From a virus, in the IMG/VR virus record IMGVR_UViG_3300042542_005618, positions 1 to 35,279 of that record: 35,279 bases of DNA, one strand, 5' to 3'. The position numbers were made by a program, and so were the translations under genes. The notes under the pieces are model-generated. The model did not search any database. It was not told where the DNA came from and was given only the letters and a program-made list of their open reading frames with translations. Shown one piece after another: positions 29,627 to 35,279 of the stretch; the stretch's first letter is position 1; every line of letters starts with the position of its first letter.

Positions 29627-30133
29627 ATGGATTCCTCCACCGATCAGCCCATCACAGGGTTCGCCCTGTTTGCCGATGGCAGCCTCCACCTGCAGCGCGG
29701 CTACGGCCAGCAGCAGTTTCAACCCTGCTGCCCTGATCAGCTCCCGGCCAACGATTTCAAGAGCTTGCTATGGGTCATTGAGGCCGCCCTCGGCGCCTGC
29801 CACAACGAGCTTCGGCAGACCATGCCGGAATCCATCCAGTCGTTGTTGCGGGTGATGGCCCTGTGCCATGCCAACTGGCTCGCGCTCATTGCAGGCGATC
29901 CCCCTAACCCAATCACCGGCCCGGTGTTGGTTTGGGTTCGCCCCTTACCTATCGCGTCAGCCGGGCCATCGATTCCACACATCGAGTGCACCAATGCCAA
30001 GCCATCTGGAAGAAGCCTTTGCCAACCAGTGGCTGATCTCTTGCCCCGGCCTGCCTTTCCAGCGAGAGTTCATCCTGCCCGCTTGGGACACCTGGGCCTC
30101 GTACCAGAAGCAGGAAGGGCTGAGGTCGCGTAG
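29627..30133 (+). CDS. Hypothetical protein; C-terminal third overlaps nuclease gene
   Basis: Residues 1-120 look genuine (TGFALFADGSLHLQRGYGQQ, FKSLLWVIEAALGACHNELR, NWLALIAGD). From about 29990 the frame runs through the nuclease gene in another register and becomes Pro/Arg-rich, so a natural stop seems to be lost. The segment encoding NWLALIAG contains a 21-bp sequence repeated exactly in the nuclease gene. The protein family is not recognised. Confidence 0.5.
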   Translation: MDSSTDQPITGFALFADGSLHLQRGYGQQQFQPCCPDQLPANDFKSLLWVIEAALGACHNELRQTMPESIQSLLRVMALCHANWLALIAGDPPNPITGPVLVWVRPLPIASAGPSIPHIECTNAKPSGRSLCQPVADLLPRPAFPARVHPARLGHLGLVPEAGRAEVA

Positions 30134-30348
30134 ACATCGCTTCCGCGCTGACTTTGCCTGGCCTGATGCGCAGGTGGCCGTCGAGATCAACGGCGGCATC
30201 TGGCGGCCCGGGGGGCACTCCACAGGCAGTGGCATCACCAGGGACATCACCAAGACCATGCTCGCCCAGCTGTCCGGTTGGGTTCTTATCCCCCTTTCCG
30301 AGGCACACATCTTCGATGGCACCCCCTACTGGCTCGCGCTCATTGCAG
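29874..30348 (+). repeat. Exact 21-bp direct repeat (29874-29894 and 30328-30348)
   Basis: Both copies begin ACTGGCTCGCGCTCATTGCA and end in G. Both encode WLALIA in the frame of their own gene, 454 bp apart, in two proteins that otherwise differ. This is consistent with a past recombination or copying event at gene ends. Confidence 0.75.
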
Positions 30349-30596
30349 ACCTCATCGAGAGTCGCAGATCTGACCGTTTCAGCGGACACTCCGCCAGTGC
30401 TGCAACTCGCTGGTGTGGCCCTGGACCCCAGCCATCACATCCTCAAACCGTGGCTGACCCGTTCGCCGTTGATTCGAAACAGCAAGGGCGGACCGTGCGT
30501 CGGAAAGGGCGTGCTCAACGGGATCGAGTGGATCTCCGTCAGGAACTCAAATCCCTCCGAAGCGGGCCAGGACCGGCGACTGATTTACAACGGTAG
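29994..30596 (+). CDS. PD-(D/E)XK-type nuclease (VSR/Holliday resolvase-like)
   Basis: The core at residues 45-100 reads HRFRADFAWPDAQVAVEING, with metal ligands Asp53 and Glu64. GGIWRPGGHSTGSG and ITRDITKTMLAQLSGWVLIP follow. This matches small phage nucleases of the VSR / very-short-patch and resolvase-like group, which would cut branched recombination intermediates made with ERF. Natural sequence ends near IADLIESR (about residue 124). The last 75 residues are Arg/Pro/Gln-rich and overlap the next gene out of frame, so the original stop was probably lost or a frameshift is present. ATG 29994 is the start. Confidence 0.7.
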   Translation: MPSHLEEAFANQWLISCPGLPFQREFILPAWDTWASYQKQEGLRSRRHRFRADFAWPDAQVAVEINGGIWRPGGHSTGSGITRDITKTMLAQLSGWVLIPLSEAHIFDGTPYWLALIADLIESRRSDRFSGHSASAATRWCGPGPQPSHPQTVADPFAVDSKQQGRTVRRKGRAQRDRVDLRQELKSLRSGPGPATDLQR

Positions 30597-31011
30597 TTCG
30601 GTGCTGCTGATGCGTGCTCCACATGAACCGGAGGCCCTGCAGCAAATCACGATCAATGAGGGGGATTTCACTCTCCTCGCACCCTTTCCAGGCATCTACA
30701 TCCCCGAAGAGGGCCGGCACTTCCCGCCGGGGTCGCTGCAGCTGATCGTTGATGAGCACGACCGGCAGATCATCGACGACACTACCACCCTGCCGATTCC
30801 TGAGCGGGTGGCCACCACACCCTGCAGCGGCTGGTGCCGCAAGCAGCACATCTATTTTGATTTCGGCATGACTGAGCTGGCGGTGATTTTTTTCAATAGC
30901 TACGGCTGGCCCATCGCTTGCCGTGAAAATGTCCTCAGCAACGACCTTCGCACTGGTGCTTGCTGGTGGCGCTTTGATTACAGCCGGCCCGATCCTGCGG
31001 CGGTTCGATGA
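30397..31011 (+). CDS. Hypothetical protein, about 204 aa
   Basis: A globular protein with LAGVALDPSHHILKPWLTRS, IYNGSSVLLMRAPHEPEALQ, LLAPFPGIYIPEEGRHFPPG and IYFDFGMTELAVIFFNSYGW, plus Cys residues near PCSGWCRKQ. Convincing sequence begins near 30361. GTG 30397 is taken as start, but the frame is open upstream under the nuclease gene, so fusion with the nuclease by frameshift is also possible. The stop overlaps the ATG of the next small gene. No family is recognised. Confidence 0.55.
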   Translation: MLQLAGVALDPSHHILKPWLTRSPLIRNSKGGPCVGKGVLNGIEWISVRNSNPSEAGQDRRLIYNGSSVLLMRAPHEPEALQQITINEGDFTLLAPFPGIYIPEEGRHFPPGSLQLIVDEHDRQIIDDTTTLPIPERVATTPCSGWCRKQHIYFDFGMTELAVIFFNSYGWPIACRENVLSNDLRTGACWWRFDYSRPDPAAVR

Positions 31012-31145
31012 CTGATAAACAACTTCATACGCTTTGCGGTGTGATTCTTCTTTCTGCGTCGGTTATTGCAAGGTTTCCGTCTATGGCCATCGTCGCTTTC
31101 GCGTTCTTTATTGGTTCAATCGCTAGTAATGGTGACAAACCATGA
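31008..31145 (+). CDS. 45-residue small membrane protein
   Basis: ATG 31008 overlaps the previous stop (ATGA), and its own TGA overlaps the next ATG at 31142. Two hydrophobic stretches (LCGVILLSASVIA and MAIVAFAFFIGSIA), separated by RFPS, indicate two short membrane helices. The codons are AT-rich compared with neighbours. A holin-like or envelope-binding role is possible but unproven. Confidence 0.6.
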   Translation: MTDKQLHTLCGVILLSASVIARFPSMAIVAFAFFIGSIASNGDKP

Positions 31146-32188
31146 GCACCAATCCCGATCACATCGACAATTTAGCCTGGATCATCCGAGAGGTTGACGA
31201 GGACAACCAGTTTTGGGGAATCGGCCTAACGGCGCCCCAGCTTGCCGAGGCGATCCTGAACCACCCCGCCAGCCTGTGGCAGCTGCCCGACAACCTGGCC
31301 CAGCCGGAGGTGGGTAACTGCGCCCGCATCGAACTGGTGGGGGCGCTTCACAGCCTGGCCAGTCAGTTTGAAAACGAGACAGCAGCCTTCACGGGCGATG
31401 ATCTAGAAGCCGTTCAAGGCCACGTCAAACACGCCCGAAAGGTCGCCGCCATGCACAACCAAAATGGGCCAGGGTGCGCCCCGCCAGCCCTGCCCGCCAA
31501 CTACATCGACCCTGAACACCAGGGGGAGGCTCTGGAGCTGCTGCAGACCTTTTATCAGGCCTGCAACGCTGAGGGCGGGACTGCCGATGAAATCCACCTT
31601 CGGGGTATTCATGCTGTGCTGGCTGCTCGCCCCACCACCCCGCCCGCGCAGGGGCCCGCGCCCGACTCACCTGCCGAGGCCCTTACTGCTCGCCGGCTGC
31701 TGCAGGAGGTGGCCCGGCTGGATAAATCGGTAGGAATAATCGTTGCCGAGGTGCGCCAGTTAGCGGCGCACGCCGCCGCGTGGCTGCGCGAGAACCCGCC
31801 AGGCCAGACGGTAGCGATTGAGCCCCGAGGCTGCCCGACGCCAGGAGCCTGCTCCTGTGTCGTCCCAGTCGCCCCGCCTGCGCCGGAGGTGGGAGAGGTG
31901 GATGATTTGGTGGCGTGGTTGACCATGCTGCGGGACAATTCCACGGGGATCGCAACCCGGTACGACGAGAGGCTCGCACGCATCGTCGCCCTGCTGCAGC
32001 AGCTTCCCGCGCCCGCCCCGGCGGTGGTCCCGGTGGCGGTAACCGACGACCGCGACCCCGAATGCGTGGCCCGCTGGCCTGAATGCGTGCCCGATGGTTA
32101 TGACCCACGCTGCTGCCGATTCCCCAAAAGCTGTAGCTGCGCCCACGCCATCCCGCTGCCCCAGGCCGGGGAGGTGCCCCATGTATGA
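31142..32188 (+). CDS. Hypothetical protein with Cys-rich C terminus, 348 aa
   Basis: The N-terminal 110 residues are helical (PDHIDNLAWIIREVDEDNQF, LAEAILNHPASLWQLP, RIELVGALHSLASQFENETA). Pro-rich linkers join a middle helical segment (RRLLQEVARLDKSVGIIVAE) and a further helix pair. The end has many cysteines (ECVARWPECVPDGYDPRCCR). Modules joined by Ala/Pro linkers suggest a mosaic phage gene. No family is recognised. Confidence 0.6.
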   Translation: MSTNPDHIDNLAWIIREVDEDNQFWGIGLTAPQLAEAILNHPASLWQLPDNLAQPEVGNCARIELVGALHSLASQFENETAAFTGDDLEAVQGHVKHARKVAAMHNQNGPGCAPPALPANYIDPEHQGEALELLQTFYQACNAEGGTADEIHLRGIHAVLAARPTTPPAQGPAPDSPAEALTARRLLQEVARLDKSVGIIVAEVRQLAAHAAAWLRENPPGQTVAIEPRGCPTPGACSCVVPVAPPAPEVGEVDDLVAWLTMLRDNSTGIATRYDERLARIVALLQQLPAPAPAVVPVAVTDDRDPECVARWPECVPDGYDPRCCRFPKSCSCAHAIPLPQAGEVPHV

Positions 32189-32660
32189 GTGCCTCCCCGA
32201 CCTCCCCCGCTACGTCCGCCAGCGCGGTGATGAATGGCAGGGTGCCGATCGCCAGAACGGCCCCTGGCGGCCGATCCCGGCGCCTCAGCCGGGGCTGCCA
32301 TGGAAAGCCGATGGACCGGCACCAGCCACCCCCACCGCCGCCGACCGCCTGGCCCTGGCCGTGTGCAGCGTCAAAGACCCAGGAACTGGTATGTGTGTCA
32401 CTGGCTACATCTGCAATCGCTGCCGCCGCGACTCCGCCGCCGTCGCCCACGAAATCGCCCGACAACTCCGCGAGCGCTACGGCACCAGCGTCAGGGCCGA
32501 CTGGCTCGATGGGGTGGGCTGCCATCCGTCAACCGTGTTAGTTGACGCCGATGGCGTGCTGCCTGTTGAGCAGGGAATCACCGGCAACGGCAGTGGCGCA
32601 TCGCTGCCGCTACTCAGCAATCAGCCACGGGTATGGGAGCCACTGCCGGGGGCCGAGTAA
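32181..32660 (+). CDS. Hypothetical protein, 159 aa
   Basis: ATG 32181 lies 8 bp before the previous stop. The product starts MYECLPDLPRYVRQRGDEWQ. It has a Cys pair, YICNRCRRDSAA, in the middle, and ends with a strand-rich part (STVLVDADGVLPVE). The frame continues upstream to 32094 but that extension lies inside the preceding gene. No family is recognised. Confidence 0.55.
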   Translation: MYECLPDLPRYVRQRGDEWQGADRQNGPWRPIPAPQPGLPWKADGPAPATPTAADRLALAVCSVKDPGTGMCVTGYICNRCRRDSAAVAHEIARQLRERYGTSVRADWLDGVGCHPSTVLVDADGVLPVEQGITGNGSGASLPLLSNQPRVWEPLPGAE

Positions 32661-32671
32661 TCGGTGCATCC

Positions 32672-33217
32672 ATGACCAACCCTCCAACCGAATGCCCCAG
32701 TTGCCACGGCAACAGCTTCCGAACGGCTGACAGCCGGCTGAATCGAGATGGCCGCCGCCGCCGCCGGTATCGGTGCCACGGCTGTGAGTATCGGTGGACG
32801 ATCTGGGAGGGCGAGCGCAGCCAGTCGCCACCCAAGAAGAAGCAGCGCCGCCCGCTAAGCCCTGATGAGGTGCGCCTGATCCTGCTGTCCCCGCTGAGCA
32901 GCTGCAGCCTGGCCAGGCAGTTGGGCTGCTCCCATGAAGCGGTGTGCTCAGTTCGCCGCGGCGACACGCACGCCGGGCTGTGGCCGGAGATTCCGCGGCA
33001 GCGTGCCAGGACTGGCCCTTCGTGCCTCGACTGCAGCCGCTGGCGTGGGGGATCAAGCCCCTGCAAGGACGGAGTGCCGGAGGCGAAAGCCAGTAACCCC
33101 GGCTTTGCAGCCGAATGTGAGCTGTATGACCTGCGTGCGGGATGGGAGGAACGCCAGGGCCTCCGCGCCCAACTCACCGAACAAGCGGCTGCAGCACGGC
33201 AGGCAGGCCCACACTGA
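32672..33217 (+). CDS. Zinc-ribbon (NrdR-like) plus HTH regulator
   Basis: Residues 8-45 form a zinc ribbon of the kind at the NrdR N terminus: CPSCHGNSFRTADSRLNRDG, RRRRRYRCHGCEYRWTIWEG. A homeodomain-like HTH follows (LSPDEVRLILLSPLSSCSLA, RQLGCSHEAVCSVRRGDTHA). The C-terminal part has a second Cys set (SCLDCSRWRGGSSPCKDG, AECELYDL), a pattern frequent in phage zinc proteins. The NrdR ATP-cone domain is absent, so it is not NrdR itself. It is probably a DNA-binding regulator placed before the endolysin gene. ATG 32672 is preferred over the 32633 extension. Confidence 0.65.
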   Translation: MTNPPTECPSCHGNSFRTADSRLNRDGRRRRRYRCHGCEYRWTIWEGERSQSPPKKKQRRPLSPDEVRLILLSPLSSCSLARQLGCSHEAVCSVRRGDTHAGLWPEIPRQRARTGPSCLDCSRWRGGSSPCKDGVPEAKASNPGFAAECELYDLRAGWEERQGLRAQLTEQAAAARQAGPH

Positions 33218-33241
33218 AGCCAGGTTCATCCTCGCTTCGCA

Positions 33242-34015
33242 ATGCCGCCAACCAGCTCCAAGCCCGCCGCGGCCGCTCCTGAAGGCAAGGCGATCGAGGC
33301 ACCGCAGAAGCCGGTGATCTTCACGTTCCAGGCAGTGCAGGACACCTGGCTGAAGAAGAGCACGGCCGCCGCGGCCGATCTGCCTGAGGAGCAGAAGGTC
33401 ATGGTGCCTGCGGGGCACCAGATGCCGGTGGTGGCCAGCACAGAGCTGCCCGGGCAGGCGCATGAGCTGGTGGAGCTGGGCCATGGTGCCGGCCAGTGGC
33501 ATGCGTTCTCCCCCCACTTCCGCCGATTGCAGGGCAAGACGCCGGCGGCGGCCCCTCCAGCAGCGCTGCTCCTGCAGCCGGGAATGATCGACTGGGGAAA
33601 CTTCGACGCACTGGTGACGCCGAACCTGACGGTGGGGGAGGTGCTGCAGTTTGATCGGCGGCGGCGACCGTCGGCCCAGAGCTCGGTGATCCCCCGGATC
33701 CTGGGCACGGCGGCAGAGTTCCAATCGATCCGGCAGGCCTGGGGCCGCCCGTTGGGGATGACCAGCTTCTACCGGCCGGAGCCGATCAACCGCGAGGTGG
33801 GCGGTGTGCCCAACAGCTTCCACGTGACCGGGATGGCGATCGACATCTACCCGATCGGCTTGCCCCTGCAGGCGCTCTACAACTGGCTGCTGGCGCGCTG
33901 GACCGGTGGCTTCGGTGACGGCCGGGATCGTGGTTTCATCCACTTGGATCGCCGCAATGGCGGCCGCTTCGTGCCCGGTGCCGGTGCCCGGCCCTCTGCG
34001 GTCTGGACCTACTGA
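33242..34015 (+). CDS. Peptidase M15-type endolysin
   Basis: This 257-residue protein has a small N-terminal beta domain (about 25-95; VQDTWLKKSTAAAADLPEEQ, then KVMVPAGHQMPVV), probably for wall binding. An M15A peptidase domain lies at about 128-245: VTPNLTVGEVLQFDRRRRPS, PLGMTSFYRPEPINREVGGV, zinc ligands in SFHVTGMAIDI (His194, Asp201) and FIHLD (His234). These cleave peptide cross-links of peptidoglycan. No signal peptide is seen, so export would need a holin. The stop abuts the stop of the convergent lysozyme-like gene (TGA-TCA). Confidence 0.8.
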   Translation: MPPTSSKPAAAAPEGKAIEAPQKPVIFTFQAVQDTWLKKSTAAAADLPEEQKVMVPAGHQMPVVASTELPGQAHELVELGHGAGQWHAFSPHFRRLQGKTPAAAPPAALLLQPGMIDWGNFDALVTPNLTVGEVLQFDRRRRPSAQSSVIPRILGTAAEFQSIRQAWGRPLGMTSFYRPEPINREVGGVPNSFHVTGMAIDIYPIGLPLQALYNWLLARWTGGFGDGRDRGFIHLDRRNGGRFVPGAGARPSAVWTY

Positions 34016-34738
34016 TCAGGCCTTGGCTGGGCTGAGCACCCGGGCTCTGGAGGCCTGCAGCGCGCCGATCACAGCGGCCAGGCTGCCGTGGGCCTTGTTC
34101 CCGCCCTTGTCGCCGTCATACCAGCCCTTGCCCTGGCTGTTGGGCAGGCTGGCCCACTCGAAGGCCAGGTCGTCGATCGCGGCGGCCTGGTTGGTGCCCT
34201 GGAGGAGAAACCGGGCCAACATGGGTCGCTTGCCCCGCAGCAGGATGGCGGTGGTCAGCCGATCCTGGTTCACGGCACTGAACAGATCCGCATCTGAAAG
34301 ACCGGCCAGCCCTTGCTGCTCGACCAGGGTGGAAGGGATCAGCTGGGGGGCCCCGACGGCAAAGAGCTTGCCGGCCTGCTGCAGGGTTTTGATCTGAGCG
34401 ATGGTGAGGTTCTGGAGGCCGCCGGGCCAGGGCTTGCCGAGGCTGTCGCCGGCGCCGCCACGGTTGTAGGCCTCGTAGGGGCTGGCAAAGCCGCCAGCTT
34501 CGTGGCGGTAGATCAGATCTAGGAGGGGCCGGCAGGCCGTGATCTCCCTCTCCCATGGGTTCTGGGTTGCTGGCCTGGTGGCGGTTTTGAGCCAGGTGCT
34601 TTTGCGGATGTCGCCCCCATCGCCGAGCCGTTGGCGTTGTTCGGGGGTGAGCATTGCCTCAACAGCTCTCCAGAAGGCTTCATGGCTGGGATTGTCCGCC
34701 ACCGTGTGGATGGCGTAACGCATGAGGGAAGGCGTCAT
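34016..34738 (-). CDS. Lysozyme-like peptidoglycan hydrolase
   Basis: The 240-residue protein carries a lysozyme-like core: LLDLIYRHEAGGFASPYEAY (catalytic candidate Glu80), RGGAGDSLGK, LTIAQIKTLQQAGKLFAVGA, PQLIPSTLVEQQGLAG and SAVNQDRLTTAILLRGKRPM. The HEAGG/YEAYN pattern with a following QLIPSTL resembles lambda-type transglycosylases (GH104-like). The 70 residues before it may bind partners. ATG 34738 overlaps the upstream stop (ATGA). With the convergent M15 gene, the phage has two wall enzymes of different specificity. Exact family is inferred. Confidence 0.7.
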   Translation of the reverse strand: MTPSLMRYAIHTVADNPSHEAFWRAVEAMLTPEQRQRLGDGGDIRKSTWLKTATRPATQNPWEREITACRPLLDLIYRHEAGGFASPYEAYNRGGAGDSLGKPWPGGLQNLTIAQIKTLQQAGKLFAVGAPQLIPSTLVEQQGLAGLSDADLFSAVNQDRLTTAILLRGKRPMLARFLLQGTNQAAAIDDLAFEWASLPNSQGKGWYDGDKGGNKAHGSLAAVIGALQASRARVLSPAKA

Positions 34739-35004
34739 CGAGCTGCTGTGGTGGTGATGTCCTGGGTGGGATTTGAGTCCTCCTCATTACGGCGCAATGC
34801 CGGGTTGTAAGTGTTGTAGCCCTCCACGAACCCGGATTTTTCCGCCAGCCTTTTGGCAAACGGCACGCCGGCCACGCTGCCGCCGATCACCCAGCAAGTG
34901 GGCCATCCACCAGGAAGCGTTGGGGACAGCTCACAGCGCACGGTGAAGGCTGCACCCGCCAGGGCCAGCCAGACGGCAGTGGGGATGATGACAACCTTGC
35001 TCAT
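34735..35004 (-). CDS. Small membrane protein in lysis cassette, possible holin
   Basis: The first 22 residues (MSKVVIIPTAVWLALAGAAF) form a hydrophobic helix or signal anchor. A second weak hydrophobic part lies at CWVIGGSVAGVPFA. The rest is polar and ends TTTAAR. ATG 35004 overlaps the coiled-coil gene, and its stop overlaps the lysozyme-like gene start. The position suggests a holin or spanin-like role, not proven by sequence. Confidence 0.55.
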   Translation of the reverse strand: MSKVVIIPTAVWLALAGAAFTVRCELSPTLPGGWPTCWVIGGSVAGVPFAKRLAEKSGFVEGYNTYNPALRRNEEDSNPTQDITTTAAR

Positions 35005-35279
35005 TGCCCTTTCCCCTCGCTCAGCTGTAGCTGAAGAGCCTGAAGCCGAGCGTCTGACTGTGAAACCATATTTCGTACATCTTTGATTTCGCTTTCATTG
35101 CGTTCAAGGCGCCTAAATACAACATCGCGATGCTCTCGCATGTCACTGCGAATACCATCCAGCCCTTCTACAATGTGTTCGATGCCGACCGTCATCTTTG
35201 CGATGGCCGTTGAGTTGGTCTTGTCAAGCTCTGCCACCTTGTCGCGCAATTTGGTGTCTTCGGTTGCAAGGTTCTTGTC
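35001..35279 (-). CDS. Coiled-coil protein, partial at window edge
   Basis: The frame is open to the right edge (it reads in from DKNLATEDTKLRDKVAELD), so the N terminus is missing. The visible 92 residues form a long heptad-type helix (GIRSDMREHRDVVFRRLERN, then ESEIKDVRNMVSQSDARLQA). Proteins like this next to holin and lysozyme genes often associate with the membrane. An upstream membrane segment may lie beyond the window. A TTG at 35249 could start a shorter form. Confidence 0.6.
   Translation of the reverse strand, partial: DKNLATEDTKLRDKVAELDKTNSTAIAKMTVGIEHIVEGLDGIRSDMREHRDVVFRRLERNESEIKDVRNMVSQSDARLQALQLQLSEGKGQ

Noticed and set aside
1-35279. tRNA or rRNA genes, insertion sequences
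   Set aside because: I found no cloverleaf with a T-arm consensus, no rRNA-like segment, and no transposase of a known IS family in the window.

Overview
This 35.3 kb, GC-rich window is phage DNA, either a temperate phage or a prophage. Hallmark genes are a large serine recombinase, an ATPase-nuclease terminase large subunit with a candidate small subunit, a DUF1073-type portal, a Mu F/SPP1 gp7-type head protein, a polyvalent metallopeptidase, a replication initiator, an ERF single-strand annealing protein with its DUF2303 neighbour, and two lysis enzymes. A picocyanobacterial host (Synechococcus/Cyanobium type) is my inference. It rests on the XisF-like recombinase, the cyanobacterial-style primary-type sigma factor, the C-TGYRCG-ACIS-CR cysteine motif in the metallopeptidase, about five GCGATCGC (HIP1) sites, and the scarcity of Shine-Dalgarno sequences. 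Both window ends cut through genes.

Layout. Minus strand, 1-1357: tail or structural genes and a small membrane protein. Plus strand, 1454-2630 and 4076-5248: small cargo genes including an ASCH protein, split by the minus-strand recombinase (2506-3810). Minus, 5220-10923: head protein, metallopeptidase, a small gene, portal. Plus, 11027-13616: sigma factor, a LexA-type DNA-binding protein without peptidase, a compact DNA methyltransferase and a winged-helix protein. Minus, 13567-16261: small genes including a second ASCH-type protein. Minus, 16258-19775: terminase large and small subunits, a protein with four helix-turn-helix units, a ParB-like protein. Plus, 19817-20728: a protein resembling the C-terminal half of a serine recombinase. 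Minus, 20713-25346: replication operon from initiator to a PolX-type nucleotidyltransferase and a dNTP hydrolase. Plus, 25726-34015: recombination genes (ERF, DUF2303, a PD-(D/E)XK nuclease), unknown genes, a zinc-ribbon regulator and an M15 endolysin. Minus, 34016-35279: lysozyme-like protein, small membrane protein, coiled-coil protein.

Within each block most genes overlap by an ATGA, GTGA or TTGA stop-start junction, so they are probably translationally coupled. I used these junctions to choose several starts. The most unusual features are: (1) a repeated 13-bp motif, C-G/T-ACGTT-A/G-T/C-GA-A/G-N, at the gene-start regions of the recombinase, sigma, LexA-like, ParB-like, ERF and left-end blocks, which looks like one phage regulon; (2) three 26-bp G-rich repeats inside the initiator gene, out of register with the codons, resembling a lambda-type iteron origin; (3) an in-frame TAG 20 codons into a dNTP hydrolase gene; (4) several apparent frameshifts; (5) an orphan recombinase C-terminal-like protein. 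All family calls are by eye; no database search was possible.
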